A stretch of DNA of 64,000 bases from Pectobacterium betavasculorum (GCF_000749845.1 NZ_JQHM01000001.1:1240001-1304000); one strand, 5' to 3'; numbered from the stretch's first letter, positions 26,594 through 36,841 are shown. Notes: generated by a model not told the origin, from the sequence alone. Numbers and translations: made by a program.

Positions 26594-29500
26594 CAGGCTT
26601 TCTCCCGCTGTACCGCTTTCTGAACTGTTTGTTGCTGAACATAGTCCTGGCCTTCATCATCCAGCCAGTCGATGCGTTTCATTTTACGAACCACGACGAA
26701 TTCATCACGGTTTGACCCGACGGTGCCATAGTAGTTAAAGCCATAAGCCAGTTGGGCATAGCCGCCGATCATATGCGTCGGTTTCGGGGTGATACGGGTT
26801 ACCGAGTTGTGGATACCGCCGCGCTGCTGGGTAATTTCCGATCCCGGCAGGTTAATAATGCGTTCTTGCGCGTGGTACATCATGGTCATTCCCGCAGGCA
26901 CACGTTGGCTCACCACCGCACGCGCCGTCAGCGCACCGTTGGCGTTGAACGCTTCTATCCAGTCGTTATCCTCGATACCCAAATCGCTGGCATCTTCTTC
27001 GCTCAGCCAGATAATCGGACCACCGCGACCCAGCGTCAGCATCAACAGGTTGTCGCTGTATGTGGAGTGAATGCCCCATTTCTGGTGCGGCGTCAGGAAG
27101 TTCAACGCTTTTTCCGGGTTACCGTTGGGTTTCTGGTTCATTACCGGTGCCGCAGCACGGGTATCGACTGGCGGACGGTATACCAGCAGGCTTTCACCGA
27201 AGGCACGCATCCACTCATGATCTTGATACAGCTGTTGGCGACCGGACAGCGTACGCCACGGTATCAGCTCGTGAACGTTGGTATAACAGGCGTTATAGGA
27301 AACGTGTTCGTCTTCCAGACCAGACCAGGTCGGGCTGGAGATAATCTTGCGCGGCTGTGCCTGAATATCGCGGAAGCGAATTTTCTCATCTTCTTTATTC
27401 AGTGCCAGATGTGAGTGATCGCGACCGGTGAATTTGCTCAGCGCTTCCCACGCTTTCACGGCTACCTGACCATTGGTTTCCGGAGCCAGAGACAGAATGA
27501 CTTCTGCCGCATCGATCGCCGTTTCAATCTTCGGACGACCCGCCGCCGCACCGTCAGCCTTGGTGTAGTTCAGTTTTTTCAGGAAATCGACTTCGGTCTG
27601 TGTGTTCCAACCGATGCCTTTACCGCCGTTGCCCAGCTTGTCCATCAACGGCCCAAGCGAGGTGAAACGTTCGTATAGGTTCGGATAATCGCGTTCTACC
27701 ATCATCAGGTGCGGTGCAGTTTTGCCCGGAATCAGATCGCATTCGCCTTTTTTCCAGTCATCCACGCCGAACGGCTGCGCCATTTCTGCCGGGGAGTCGT
27801 GTTGAATAGGCAAGGTGACCAGATCGGTTTCCTGACCAAGGTGTCCCTGACAGACGCGGGAGAAGGCTTTCGCGATGCCTTTGTAGATTTCCCAGTCGCT
27901 TTTGGAATCCCACGCCGGATCGACAGCCGCAGACAGCGGGTGAATAAACGGATGCATATCCGAGGTATTCATGTCGTCTTTTTCATACCAGGTTGCCGTT
28001 GGCAGGACGATGTCAGAGTACAGGCAGGTGCTGGACATACGGAAATCGAGCGTCACCACCAGATCCAACTTGCCTTCAACGCCTTGATCGCGCCATTCCA
28101 CTTCCTCCGGCTTCACGCTGCCCGCCGTGCCGAGATCTTGCCCCTGAATGCCGTGCTCCGTACCCAGCAGGTACTTCAGCATATATTCGTGGCCTTTACC
28201 GGAGGAGCCCAGCAGGTTAGAACGCCAGATAAACAGGTTGCGCGGGTAGTTTTGCGGGCTATCCGGCTGTTCAGCGGCAAATCTGATCTCGCCTGACTTC
28301 AGCGCGGCAACCGTATAATCCTGCGGCGTCATCCCTGCGGCACGCGCTTTTTCTGCGATATCCAGCGGGTTAACATTCAACTGCGGTGCAGACGGCAGCC
28401 AGCCCATACGCTCGGCGCGCACGTTGAAGTCAATCATGCTGCCGGTAAAGCGGGATTTATCCGCCAGCGGTGACAGCAGTTCCTGCGGCGCGACGGTTTC
28501 ATAACGCCACTGGCTGGAATGGTTATAGAAGAACGACGTACTGTTCATGTGACGAGGCGGACGCTGCCAGTCCAGACCAAACGCCAGCGGCGTCCAACCG
28601 GTTTGCGGACGCAGTTTTTCTTGTCCGACGTAGTGCGCCCAACCGCCACCGCTCTGACCAACACAGCCGCAGAAAATCAGCATGTTGATGATGCCGCGGT
28701 AGTTCATGTCCATGTGGTACCAGTGGTTGATACCCGCACCGACGATGACCATCGAACGACCGTGCGTTTTATCGGCGTTATCCGCGAATTCACGCGCAAT
28801 ACGGATGATGTTCTGACGAGAAACGCCCGTAATCTTCTCGGCCCAGGCTGGGCTGTACGCTTTCACATCGTCATAATCACGCGCGCAGTTTTCGTCGCCC
28901 AGACCGCGATCCAGGCCGTAGTTCGCCATCGTCAGGTCATACACGCAGGCAACCAGTGCTTCGCTACCGTCAGCCAGCGTCAGGCGCTTAACCGGCAGTT
29001 TGTGCAGCAGGATTTCTTCTAGCGCAACGTTGTTGAAATGTTCGCTGACCGCACCGCCAAAATACGGGAAGCCCACATCAACGACATCGTCGTGCGACCC
29101 CAGCAGGCTCAAGCGCAGCTTCACTTCTTCGCCGCTCACGCCGTCACGCTGTTCCAGATTCCATTTGCCCTGATCGCCCCAACGGTAGCCGATCGACCCT
29201 TGCGGAGCCGTCAGATTGCCGCTTTCATCGTCAATCGCGATGGTTTTCCACTGCGGGTTGTTGTCCTGGCCGAGGTTGTCCACCAGATCGGAAGCACGCA
29301 GCATACGACCCGCCGCATAGTAACCGTCTTCACGTGGCTCCAGCAGCACTAGCATCGGTAAGTCCGTGTATTGACGAACGTACTCGCTGAAATACTGGCT
29401 CGGTTTGTCGAGATGGAACTCTTTCAGAATCACGTGGCCCATTGCCAGTGCCATCGCGCTGTCGGTACCTTGTTTCGGGTTCAGCCAGTGGTCGCACAGC

Positions 29501-30369
29501 TTGGCGATTTCAGCGTAATCCGGCGTGACCGCAACGGTTTTGGTGCCTTTGTAGCGAACTTCCGTAAAGAAGTGGGCATCCGGCGTACGGGTTTGCGGTA
29601 CGTTAGAGCCCCAGGCAATGATGTAAGAGGAGTTATACCAGTCGGCAGACTCCGGTACGTCAGTCTGCTCACCCCAGGTCATGGGTGATGCCGGTGGCAA
29701 GTCACAGTACCAATCGTAGAAGCTCAGGCACACGCCGCCGAGCAGAGAAAGGTAACGCGCACCCGCCGCGTAGGACACCATCGACATCGCAGGAATCGGC
29801 GAGAAACCGATAACGCGGTCTGGGCCATAGGTTTTGGCGGTGTAAACGTTAGAGGCCGCAATCAGTTCGTTAACTTCGTTCCAGTCAGAACGCACGAAAC
29901 CACCACGGCCACGAATTTGTTTGTAGTATTTGGTCTTCTCGGGGTCGTTGACGATGGATGCCCAGGCATCAACCGGATCGCTGTGCGCCAGCTTCGCTTC
30001 ACGCCACAGTTTCATCAGGCGCTTACGCATCATCGGGTATTTCAGGCGATTGGCGCTGTACAGATACCAAGAGTAGCTGGCACCGCGCGGGCAGCCACGA
30101 GGCTCATGGTTAGGCAGGTCCGGGCGGGTACGCGGATAGTCAGTCTGCTGCGTTTCCCACGTCACCAGACCGTTTTTCACATAAATCTTCCAGCTACATG
30201 AACCGGTGCAGTTTACCCCGTGGGTAGAACGCACGATTTTGTCATGCTGCCAGCGACTGCGATAGCCGTCTTCCCAGTCACGATTGCTATTGAGGGTCTG
30301 GCCATGCCCATCGGAAAACGGTTCGGCCAGTTGTTTGAAGTAACGTAACCGGTCAAGGAATTTGCTCAT
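26593..30369 (-). CDS. narG: Respiratory nitrate reductase alpha subunit (Mo-bisMGD)
   Basis: The catalytic subunit that reduces nitrate to nitrite in anaerobic respiration, 1258 residues. The N-terminal HGVNCTGSCSWKIYVKNG holds the His/Cys ligands of the FS0 cluster. FFTEVRYKGTKTVAVTPDYAEIAKLCD and NYRGIINMLIFCGCVGQSGGGWAHYVGQEK are molybdopterin-binding segments. The start is placed at MSKFLDRLRYFKQ (30369), as in E. coli NarG, with GGAG upstream; the frame is open for 30 more codons without homology. It is the first gene of narGHJI and has an FNR box 128-141 bp upstream of its start. Confidence 0.97.
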   Translation of the reverse strand: MSKFLDRLRYFKQLAEPFSDGHGQTLNSNRDWEDGYRSRWQHDKIVRSTHGVNCTGSCSWKIYVKNGLVTWETQQTDYPRTRPDLPNHEPRGCPRGASYSWYLYSANRLKYPMMRKRLMKLWREAKLAHSDPVDAWASIVNDPEKTKYYKQIRGRGGFVRSDWNEVNELIAASNVYTAKTYGPDRVIGFSPIPAMSMVSYAAGARYLSLLGGVCLSFYDWYCDLPPASPMTWGEQTDVPESADWYNSSYIIAWGSNVPQTRTPDAHFFTEVRYKGTKTVAVTPDYAEIAKLCDHWLNPKQGTDSAMALAMGHVILKEFHLDKPSQYFSEYVRQYTDLPMLVLLEPREDGYYAAGRMLRASDLVDNLGQDNNPQWKTIAIDDESGNLTAPQGSIGYRWGDQGKWNLEQRDGVSGEEVKLRLSLLGSHDDVVDVGFPYFGGAVSEHFNNVALEEILLHKLPVKRLTLADGSEALVACVYDLTMANYGLDRGLGDENCARDYDDVKAYSPAWAEKITGVSRQNIIRIAREFADNADKTHGRSMVIVGAGINHWYHMDMNYRGIINMLIFCGCVGQSGGGWAHYVGQEKLRPQTGWTPLAFGLDWQRPPRHMNSTSFFYNHSSQWRYETVAPQELLSPLADKSRFTGSMIDFNVRAERMGWLPSAPQLNVNPLDIAEKARAAGMTPQDYTVAALKSGEIRFAAEQPDSPQNYPRNLFIWRSNLLGSSGKGHEYMLKYLLGTEHGIQGQDLGTAGSVKPEEVEWRDQGVEGKLDLVVTLDFRMSSTCLYSDIVLPTATWYEKDDMNTSDMHPFIHPLSAAVDPAWDSKSDWEIYKGIAKAFSRVCQGHLGQETDLVTLPIQHDSPAEMAQPFGVDDWKKGECDLIPGKTAPHLMMVERDYPNLYERFTSLGPLMDKLGNGGKGIGWNTQTEVDFLKKLNYTKADGAAAGRPKIETAIDAAEVILSLAPETNGQVAVKAWEALSKFTGRDHSHLALNKEDEKIRFRDIQAQPRKIISSPTWSGLEDEHVSYNACYTNVHELIPWRTLSGRQQLYQDHEWMRAFGESLLVYRPPVDTRAAAPVMNQKPNGNPEKALNFLTPHQKWGIHSTYSDNLLMLTLGRGGPIIWLSEEDASDLGIEDNDWIEAFNANGALTARAVVSQRVPAGMTMMYHAQERIINLPGSEITQQRGGIHNSVTRITPKPTHMIGGYAQLAYGFNYYGTVGSNRDEFVVVRKMKRIDWLDDEGQDYVQQQTVQKAVQREKA

Positions 30370-30496
30370 CCGGACTCTCCTGCTGCGAAGCCTGTTGGCT
30401 CCTGTCGTTATGAAGTGTTCGTAGCAGACATCTGTTTTTGCTGACGACACATCGCTCAAATTGGCGCTAGGTTATCCAGCAACCGCGCCGCCAAAC

Positions 30497-30510
30497 TTGA
30501 TAACGATCAA
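30497..30510 (-). promoter_or_regulatory. FNR box upstream of narGHJI
   Basis: TTGATAACGATCAA fits TTGAT-N4-ATCAA exactly. If it is centred at -41.5, transcription would start near 30462, with GATAAC (around 30471-30476, minus strand) as a possible -10. Confidence 0.9.
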
Positions 30511-30547
30511 GAGTGTCCCCCGGTGAAAAACGGAGTACACCGCCAAC

Positions 30548-30662
30548 TACCACTAAAGAATTATTACAAAAAAACCAATCAACCAATTGATTTTAAATGA
30601 TAAAAATAAAACCACTAACTTTGTGTTTATACTAAATCCATACACACGACTATTTAGAGGTA
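30548..30662. promoter_or_regulatory. Scattered NarL-type heptamers upstream of narG
   Basis: TACCACT (30548-30554, plus) and TACCTCT (30656-30662, minus) both fit TACYNMT. Single heptamers are short and can occur by chance; their position 45-160 bp beyond the FNR box resembles E. coli narG. Confidence 0.35.
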
Positions 30663-30770
30663 GTAGTCGGGAAGTGACGAAGAATCGTGCACACAAGAGA
30701 GATTACATACAGGTGTTTTAGTGTGAGCATGAGACCTGAGATAACAGGATGTTCTCTGTTCTTATTTTTT

Positions 30771-31020
30771 CCGGCGTAAGAAATTGTGCTGAGGTGGGCG
30801 TGACTGCCGGGTGAGCCGCATGGAAGCGGCGAAAGCCAGTGCCGCGTCGGGAACGCGTCACTGGTGGCCCGAGTGGCAGTCACGAACGCCGAAGGTATCG
30901 CGTAGCGACACAGTTAGCGCCAAACAGCCACAGGTCAAGGAGCGGCGGCAACTGAGCGCTCCTTGTCGGGCGTGTAATAAAGTTACATAGGAGTGTCGAA
31001 ATTAATACGCACGAAACTTC
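30771..31020 (+). repeat. ~250-bp structured intergenic repeat, copy 2
   Basis: The same element as 4694-4942 but in opposite orientation. The outer stem CGTGACTGCC (30799-30808) pairs with GGCAGTCACG (30875-30884). GCCGC pairs with GCGGC (30815-30819, 30826-30830). CCAGTG-C-CGCG (30836-30846) pairs with CGCG-T-CACTGG (30854-30864) around TCGGGAA. CAAGGAGCG (30936-30944) pairs with CGCTCCTTG (30957-30965). The paired bases differ from copy 1 but pairing is kept. It lies between narK and the narG promoter and ends about 60 bp from the narK stop. Confidence 0.8.
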
Positions 31021-31083
31021 GCACTACTGCACATAGACATGTGCAGTTCGCATTGTTCGGCACTTGTTAATAAATTAAAAATC

Positions 31084-32472
31084 CTAATTTTTCTTTCTGG
31101 CATAAAACAGCCACGTCACCAGTACACACACGACGTAGCACACCACAAACACCTTCATCGCCCCAGTGGGTGAACCCGTTAATTCAAGCGACATGCCAAA
31201 GGCTTGGGGAATGAAGAAGCCGCCGATCGCGCCAATGGCCGAAATAAAGCCCAGTGCCGCGGCAGTATCCGTGGCTGCCGCACGCTGCGCATCCGCATCA
31301 CTCCCACCTTGTGTTTTCACGCGATCTGCCGTTAATTTACGGAAAATCACGGCGATCATCTGGAAGGTTGAGCCACTCCCCAGACCAGCCGTCAGGAACA
31401 GCATCATGAAGATGCCAAAGAACATCCCGAATGAACCCGCAGAGTTCGCACTTGGCAGAGAGAGAAATAACAACACGGAGAAAATCGCCATCAGGATGAA
31501 GTTAATCAACGTGACTTTCACCCCCCCAAAGCGGTCGGACAGCATGCCGCCAACCGGACGCGCCAACGCTCCCAACAGCGGCCCGAAAAATGCGTAGTAC
31601 AGAATCACGATGTCTGGAAATTGCGTTCTGGACAGCATACCGAAGCCTGCTGAAAAACCGATAAATGAGCCAAAGGTGGACAAATACAAGAAGCTAAGTA
31701 CCCACAGGTGCATTTGCTTCAAAACTGGCAACTGCTTGCGTATCGACGCATTGGCCGTCGAAAGATCGTTCATGCCAAACCAGGCGGCGGTTGCGGCAAT
31801 CACCAAAAACGGTACCCACATCCACGCAGCATGATGTAACCAAATCTGGTGGCCGTCAGGTTGCACAACGCCATTACCGGAAAATCCCAGAATCGGCAGG
31901 AAAATCACCACCGGTACTAGCAACTGCATCACGCTCACGCCGAGGTTACCCAATCCGCCGTTAATACCTAGCGCACTGCCCTGACGTGATTTGGGGAAGA
32001 AGAAACTGATGTTAGCCATGCTGGATGCAAAGTTGGCACCAGCAAAACCACACAGCAGAGAAATCGTGACGAAAACGCTGTACGGCGTTTGCGGATTCTG
32101 TACGACAAACCCGAGCCAAATACATGGAATAACCAGAATAATGGTGCTTAATGTCGTCCAACGGCGACCGCCAACCATTGGGATAACAAAGGAGTATGGC
32201 ACGCGTAACAGTGCGCCGGAAACGGAAGGCAGCGCGGTAAGCAAAAAAAGCTGGTCTGTGGTAAAACTAAATCCAACCTTGTTTAGGTTAACGGCCACGG
32301 TGCTGAAAATCATCCAGACACAAAACGACAGCAGCAGGCACGGAACAGAAATCCAAAGATTACGCTGTGCTATCCGTTGTCCGCCAGATTGCCAGAATTT
32401 TGTATCTTCAGGATTCCATTCCCTTAGGAGCGTGCTCTGCGATACTTTTTCGGGTGATGAAGGCTGCGTCAT
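31084..32472 (-). CDS. narK: Nitrate/nitrite antiporter
   Basis: A major facilitator protein that brings in nitrate and exports nitrite. It has 462 residues from the chosen ATG 32472 (MTQPSSPEKV), which follows GAGG; the frame is open 15 codons further. It has about twelve membrane segments. GGLGNLGVSVMQLLVPVV and FGSFIGFSAGFGMLSRTQFPD are the two NarK nitrate signature regions, and GALLRVPYSF carries the substrate arginine. It is divergent from narX, with an FNR box in the shared region. Confidence 0.95.
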   Translation of the reverse strand: MTQPSSPEKVSQSTLLREWNPEDTKFWQSGGQRIAQRNLWISVPCLLLSFCVWMIFSTVAVNLNKVGFSFTTDQLFLLTALPSVSGALLRVPYSFVIPMVGGRRWTTLSTIILVIPCIWLGFVVQNPQTPYSVFVTISLLCGFAGANFASSMANISFFFPKSRQGSALGINGGLGNLGVSVMQLLVPVVIFLPILGFSGNGVVQPDGHQIWLHHAAWMWVPFLVIAATAAWFGMNDLSTANASIRKQLPVLKQMHLWVLSFLYLSTFGSFIGFSAGFGMLSRTQFPDIVILYYAFFGPLLGALARPVGGMLSDRFGGVKVTLINFILMAIFSVLLFLSLPSANSAGSFGMFFGIFMMLFLTAGLGSGSTFQMIAVIFRKLTADRVKTQGGSDADAQRAAATDTAAALGFISAIGAIGGFFIPQAFGMSLELTGSPTGAMKVFVVCYVVCVLVTWLFYARKKN

Positions 32473-32540
32473 AAAAACCTCGATAAATAAAAACGCGGTA
32501 GAATTAAGGCGCAACATTAGGGATTACACCGCAGGTAAAG

Positions 32541-32554
32541 TTGATGCAAATCAA
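32541..32554 (-). promoter_or_regulatory. FNR box upstream of narK
   Basis: TTGATGCAAATCAA fits TTGAT-N4-ATCAA exactly, 69-82 bp upstream of the narK start, consistent with a -41.5 activator site. Confidence 0.9.
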
Positions 32555-32702
32555 CGCGCTGTCAGGTAAAAAAACTGGGTAAAAATAACCACACTCCTTA
32601 ATGAGTAATAAAAATAGAAAAATAAGCAACGATAATTCAAGCTGTTATATCTCTATTTTTTCTTACTGTCATATCCCCTTTCAAGACATGGATATTCAGT
32701 GG

Positions 32703-32718
32703 TACTCACTAGTGGGTA
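32703..32718. promoter_or_regulatory. NarL/NarP 7-2-7 type site in front of narX
   Basis: TACTCAC-TA-GTGGGTA is an inverted pair of heptamers spaced by 2 bp, each with one departure from TACYNMT. It lies about 90 bp upstream of narX and 230 bp from narK, so it may mediate nitrate control of either gene. Confidence 0.6.
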
Positions 32719-32805
32719 TGGGGTTATCTCGTAGGATCGGGAAAAATGCCAAAAGGGTTATCCTTCTCGATACGGCTTTTCTACTCCTCCAGCAGAGGTT
32801 GCTTT

Positions 32806-34614
32806 ATGTTGAAACGTTTCCTGCTGCCGCTGTCGCTCGTCAATCAGGTTGCGCTATTGATGCTGCTACTCGGTTCGCTGGGTATTGCAGGCATGTCGGT
32901 TTCCAGTTGGATGTCTCAAAGCATTCAAGGGAACGCGCACGCCATTAATAAAGCGGGCTCACTGCGTATGCAAAGCTACCGTCTGCTCTCAATGGTGCCG
33001 CTCTCTGCTGAGAATGAAATCTACCTGCAAGAACTGGAAGAAGACGAAATTAGCAGTGACTTGCAACAGGCCGTTCGTCGGGAAGGACTCAGCGATCAAT
33101 TCACTGCACTGCGCGTTTTCTGGCTGGAGAATCTGCAACCGCATCTGCGACAGGCAACGCATTCTGCCGATGCCTCGGCAGATGTCGCTCGCTTCGTGAA
33201 ACAACTGGACGATCTGGTTTCCGCCATCGATCATAAAACCGAGCAGCGGCTGATGATGGTCACGCTGGTGCAGCGTATTTTTATCGGCATCATGTTCATC
33301 CTGCTGATCACGACCTTTTTTTATCTGCGTCGCCGCCTGTTGACACCGTGGCGACGTTTGGTTTCGATGGCGCAGGCTATCGGGCAAGGTGATTTCACCC
33401 AGCGTGTCGCCATCAACGGCCACGATGAAATGAGCAAGCTGGGACAGGTGCTGAACAGCATGTCGGACGAACTTTCCGCCATGTACCACAGTCTGGAACA
33501 GCGTGTCGCCGAGAAAACGGCCGATCTGCAACAGAAAAACGATTTGCTCTCTTTCCTTTATCGCGCCAGTCGACGTCTGCATACTGGCGCGCCGCTGTGC
33601 AGCCGACTGATGCCGATCCTGAACGAACTGCCGTCGTTGACGCCACTCTGCAATATCCAACTGCGCCTGTATGAAGATAATAATCAGGAACAGTTTCACC
33701 AGTTTAGCGATTGCAGTCAGTTGCAGCCCGATCATTGCCCTGACAACAGCTGTCAGAGTTGCGGTATGCAGGTAAAACGAGAAGAACTGCCGGGTGAGCC
33801 TCACTGCTGGGATCTACATGACAAACATGGGCAATATGGCGTTGTGTTGGCCACGCTACCGGGCAATACCGAGCTGAGCCGCGATCAGAATCAACTGCTG
33901 AATACGTTATTGGAACAGTTGACCAGCACGCTAGCGCTGGAACGTCAATCCAACCATCAACAGCAATTGATGCTGATGGAAGAACGCTCAACGATTGCCC
34001 GTGAATTGCACGACTCCATCGCACAGTCCCTCTCCTGCCTGAAAATTCAGGTGAGCTGTCTACAAATGCAGGGCGGCGGTTTACCTCCTGCGTCGCAGAA
34101 GTTGCTGACGGAAATGCGGGAAGAGTTGAACACCGCGTATCGCCAACTGCGCGAACTGCTGACAACCTTCCGGCTGAAGCTTTCTGAATCTGGCTTACTT
34201 GCCGCGCTGCGAGCATCGGTCGATGAATTCGGCAAGCGGCTGGGATACCCTATCGAACTCCATTACCGTCTGCCACCGCAGTCGGTATCCGCTCATCAAG
34301 GTATTCACGTTCTGCAAATTGTTCGTGAGGCGCTGAGCAACATTTATAAACACGCGCAGGCTACGCAGGTCGATATCACGCTGCAACTACGTCAGGGTTA
34401 CATCGAACTCAGCGTAGTCGATAACGGCATCGGTATTCCTGATGATGCCAGCCGCGCCAACCACTATGGACTGATTATCATGCGCGACCGTGCACGGGGT
34501 TTGCACGGCGAATGCATTGTTCGACGCCGGCCGTCGGGAGGCACTGAGGTGAATGTCAGTTTCCTCTCCGAATACCGTCACCGGCTGCCATTAACAGGAG
34601 AAACTCATGATTAA
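32806..34614 (+). CDS. narX: Nitrate/nitrite sensor histidine kinase
   Basis: A membrane sensor kinase, 602 residues (E. coli NarX 598). Segment one is within residues 8-35. The periplasmic P-box [18 protein letters not shown] binds nitrate and nitrite. A second membrane segment near 155-180 is followed by a HAMP domain ([26 protein letters not shown]). A cysteine-bearing central module ([20 protein letters not shown]) is next. The HisKA_3 region [20 protein letters not shown] contains His402, and a GHKL ATPase ends the protein. The start [18 protein letters not shown] matches E. coli; an upstream ATG (32746) lacks support. It overlaps narL by 8 bp. Confidence 0.95.
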   Translation: MLKRFLLPLSLVNQVALLMLLLGSLGIAGMSVSSWMSQSIQGNAHAINKAGSLRMQSYRLLSMVPLSAENEIYLQELEEDEISSDLQQAVRREGLSDQFTALRVFWLENLQPHLRQATHSADASADVARFVKQLDDLVSAIDHKTEQRLMMVTLVQRIFIGIMFILLITTFFYLRRRLLTPWRRLVSMAQAIGQGDFTQRVAINGHDEMSKLGQVLNSMSDELSAMYHSLEQRVAEKTADLQQKNDLLSFLYRASRRLHTGAPLCSRLMPILNELPSLTPLCNIQLRLYEDNNQEQFHQFSDCSQLQPDHCPDNSCQSCGMQVKREELPGEPHCWDLHDKHGQYGVVLATLPGNTELSRDQNQLLNTLLEQLTSTLALERQSNHQQQLMLMEERSTIARELHDSIAQSLSCLKIQVSCLQMQGGGLPPASQKLLTEMREELNTAYRQLRELLTTFRLKLSESGLLAALRASVDEFGKRLGYPIELHYRLPPQSVSAHQGIHVLQIVREALSNIYKHAQATQVDITLQLRQGYIELSVVDNGIGIPDDASRANHYGLIIMRDRARGLHGECIVRRRPSGGTEVNVSFLSEYRHRLPLTGETHD

Positions 34615-35257
34615 CGAAGATGCCGCCACCCTACTGCTGATTGACGACCATCCCATGCTGCGCAATGGCGTTAAGCAACTCATCAGTATGGACCCAGAAT
34701 TACAGGTGGCAGGTGAAGCCAGCCACGGCGAACAGGGTGTTGAGCTAGCGGAACAGTTGGATCCGGATTTGATTCTGCTCGATTTAAACATGCCCGGAAT
34801 GAATGGTCTGGAAACATTGAACCGTCTGCGAGAAAAATCGCTGTCTGGCCGCATTGTCGTCTTTAGCGTATCCAACCATGAAGATGATGTAGTCAATGCC
34901 TTAAAAAATGGTGCCGATGGTTATCTGTTGAAAGATATGGAGCCGGAAGATTTACTGGCTGCGCTGCATCAGGCGGCGTCAGGGAAAATGGTGCTGAGTG
35001 AAACGCTGACGCCGATTCTGGCCGCCAGCCTGCGCGAAAGCCGTCACAGCAGCGATCGGGATATCCAGCAGCTCACGCCACGCGAACGCGATATCCTGAA
35101 ATTGCTGGCTCAGGGACTCTCCAATAAAGTGATTGCCCGTAAGCTCACGATTACGGAAAGTACCGTCAAGGTGCACGTCAAACATCTGTTGAAAAAAATG
35201 AAGCTAAAATCGCGGGTTGAAGCGGCCGTCTGGGTATTGCAAGAAAAAGTCATTTAA
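34607..35257 (+). CDS. narL: Nitrate/nitrite response regulator
   Basis: A two-component regulator, 216 residues, very close to E. coli NarL. The receiver domain has Asp59 ([17 protein letters not shown]) as the phospho-acceptor, and the LuxR-type HTH has [43 protein letters not shown]. It activates narG and narK and represses alternative reductases when nitrate is present. It is coupled to narX by an 8-bp overlap. Confidence 0.96.
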   Translation: MINEDAATLLLIDDHPMLRNGVKQLISMDPELQVAGEASHGEQGVELAEQLDPDLILLDLNMPGMNGLETLNRLREKSLSGRIVVFSVSNHEDDVVNALKNGADGYLLKDMEPEDLLAALHQAASGKMVLSETLTPILAASLRESRHSSDRDIQQLTPRERDILKLLAQGLSNKVIARKLTITESTVKVHVKHLLKKMKLKSRVEAAVWVLQEKVI

Positions 35258-35519
35258 TTAAACGGTAATAACAAGCCGCTATGCTCGGCGGTACGGATAA
35301 GGCGCTCAGGCGCCCTTCCCACCGAGATTGTCCTCGCGCGAGCGAAGATGCCAACGCAGTTAGTGGAAATGCCATCAATGCCCCCGCAAAAGTAAACGGT
35401 TGCTAAACGACCCCGGCATTTATAGCCATTATCCTAATTAATGTGACGTTGCTCTCGTCTAAACTAGTTAGTAATCGCATTTTTCGGCTTTTACACCGAG
35501 TTTAACGTTGAGGAACAAC
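35258..35519. other. Intergenic region after narL
   Basis: It holds a short G+C-rich hairpin around 35301-35314 (GGCG / CGCC) but no T-run, and the promoter of the acyltransferase gene. No gene was seen. It does not align with the 250-bp repeat. Confidence 0.4.
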
Positions 35520-36794
35520 ATGAAGAAGGTCAGTAAAGAGCGATTTATCGGCCTGGAGTGGCTACGATTTTTGCTCGGCTGTTATGTGATGATTTATCAC
35601 ACGGTTCACATTTATCCCCAACGTGAGCGCATTCCTTTCTTGAGTGAACTCACCAGCATGGGATTCTTCGCGACCAGCACGTTCTTTGTCCTGTCGGGTT
35701 TTTTGCTCGCCCATGTGTACATTAAGGACGGACGTCTGCGTGAACCTGTCCGCCAATTCTGGGCCAAACGCTTCTTTAATCTTTACCCTATCCACATCAT
35801 TGCCCTGCTGTCTTCGATTGCCGTTGTCACACTCATGCAGTGGCTGGCCGTGCCACCGGAAGGACAGGTCGCCAGCGCGCGTTTCGTCATTTATGACACC
35901 AACGATCCCGCCGCCGACCCTGAAACGTTACGCCATTACATGACGAATGCCCAGTTGGCGTTCAACGGGTTATTGCAGGTACTGATGTTGCAGGCATGGA
36001 ATCCTTACTTCCTGACTTTCAATGCCCCGCTATGGTCGCTTTCTACGCTGTTCTTTTTCTATCTGGCGTTTCCACTGTTAGCCCCACGCCTGCTTAACAG
36101 CCGCCATCCATGGCTGTGGATGGGGATCATCTGCCTGCTGTATCTGCTGCCGCCGATTTGGGTAATTTGGCAACAGCAGTTCGGCATGCCGTACACCGGA
36201 TTATTGCAACGTGGACCGATCTTCCGTTTGCCGGAATTTTTGGCTGGGATTTTAGGCTATGCGCTATTCCGTCATTATCGCCAGAAAGATCGCTCACCGC
36301 TGAGCAGGGGCCAGCGTTACGCTGTAGCCCTCTTCATCGGCGCAAATTTCCTTGTCGCTACCTGGCTATTTACTAAAGGCGAAGCCTATTGGTACTTCCT
36401 GCTGCACAACGGTTTACTGCTGCCAGCTCAGGTCGGATTGGTTTGCCTCAGTGCGCTGGCACGTGAACCTAACAGCGAGTGGTTGCGGCATTGGTCACCG
36501 CGACTGGGTGCAGCCTCGCTGTCTATCTTTGCGCTGCATGTTCCACTCTTCAATCTGTTCCGCACCTTGGAACAACTGGTGCGCGGTAACCCGATGGCCT
36601 GTTTCAGCGATTGGGATCAGTGTATTGCCGCCGCGGGTCAGGTACAGCTATCCATGACAGGCTATATCATTTTCCTGCTCAGTACCGTGACCCTATGCGT
36701 TCTCTTCCAGGAACGGATTGTGTTCCGCGTAAGGACGTTCTTGACTTCACGTTTCCTTAGCAACAACACATCACGCACGCAGCGTACCGCGTAG
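35520..36794 (+). CDS. OafA/acyltransferase 3-family membrane protein
   Basis: An integral membrane O-acyltransferase of 424 residues with about ten hydrophobic segments. It starts FIGLEWLRFLLGCYVMIYHTVHIYP, the usual family opening with an essential histidine near residue 30, followed by FFVLSGFLLAHVY and RFFNLYPIHIIALL (RxxR-like segment). Such enzymes acetylate surface polysaccharides, periplasmic glucans or peptidoglycan. ATG 35520 is chosen with GAGG at 35510-35513; the frame also has a TTG four codons earlier. The acceptor is unknown and no polysaccharide genes are adjacent. Confidence 0.8.
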   Translation: MKKVSKERFIGLEWLRFLLGCYVMIYHTVHIYPQRERIPFLSELTSMGFFATSTFFVLSGFLLAHVYIKDGRLREPVRQFWAKRFFNLYPIHIIALLSSIAVVTLMQWLAVPPEGQVASARFVIYDTNDPAADPETLRHYMTNAQLAFNGLLQVLMLQAWNPYFLTFNAPLWSLSTLFFFYLAFPLLAPRLLNSRHPWLWMGIICLLYLLPPIWVIWQQQFGMPYTGLLQRGPIFRLPEFLAGILGYALFRHYRQKDRSPLSRGQRYAVALFIGANFLVATWLFTKGEAYWYFLLHNGLLLPAQVGLVCLSALAREPNSEWLRHWSPRLGAASLSIFALHVPLFNLFRTLEQLVRGNPMACFSDWDQCIAAAGQVQLSMTGYIIFLLSTVTLCVLFQERIVFRVRTFLTSRFLSNNTSRTQRTA

Positions 36795-36811
36795 CAAGAC
36801 ATAGCACACGT

Positions 36812-36841
36812 TCTCTGGCCTGAAACAGCCTGGGCCAGAGA
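36812..36841. terminator. Hairpin after the acyltransferase gene
   Basis: Perfect 9-bp arms TCTCTGGCC and GGCCAGAGA around a 12-base loop, 18 bp after the stop. There is no clear T-run. Confidence 0.5.

Noticed and set aside
30370-30459. N-terminal extension of narG by 30 codons
   Set aside because: The ribosome site and similarity to E. coli NarG start at 30369; the extension has no family match.
35290-35400. Third copy of the 250-bp repeat after narL
   Set aside because: Some short words look alike (CGCGAGCGAAGATGCC) but order and stems do not align.
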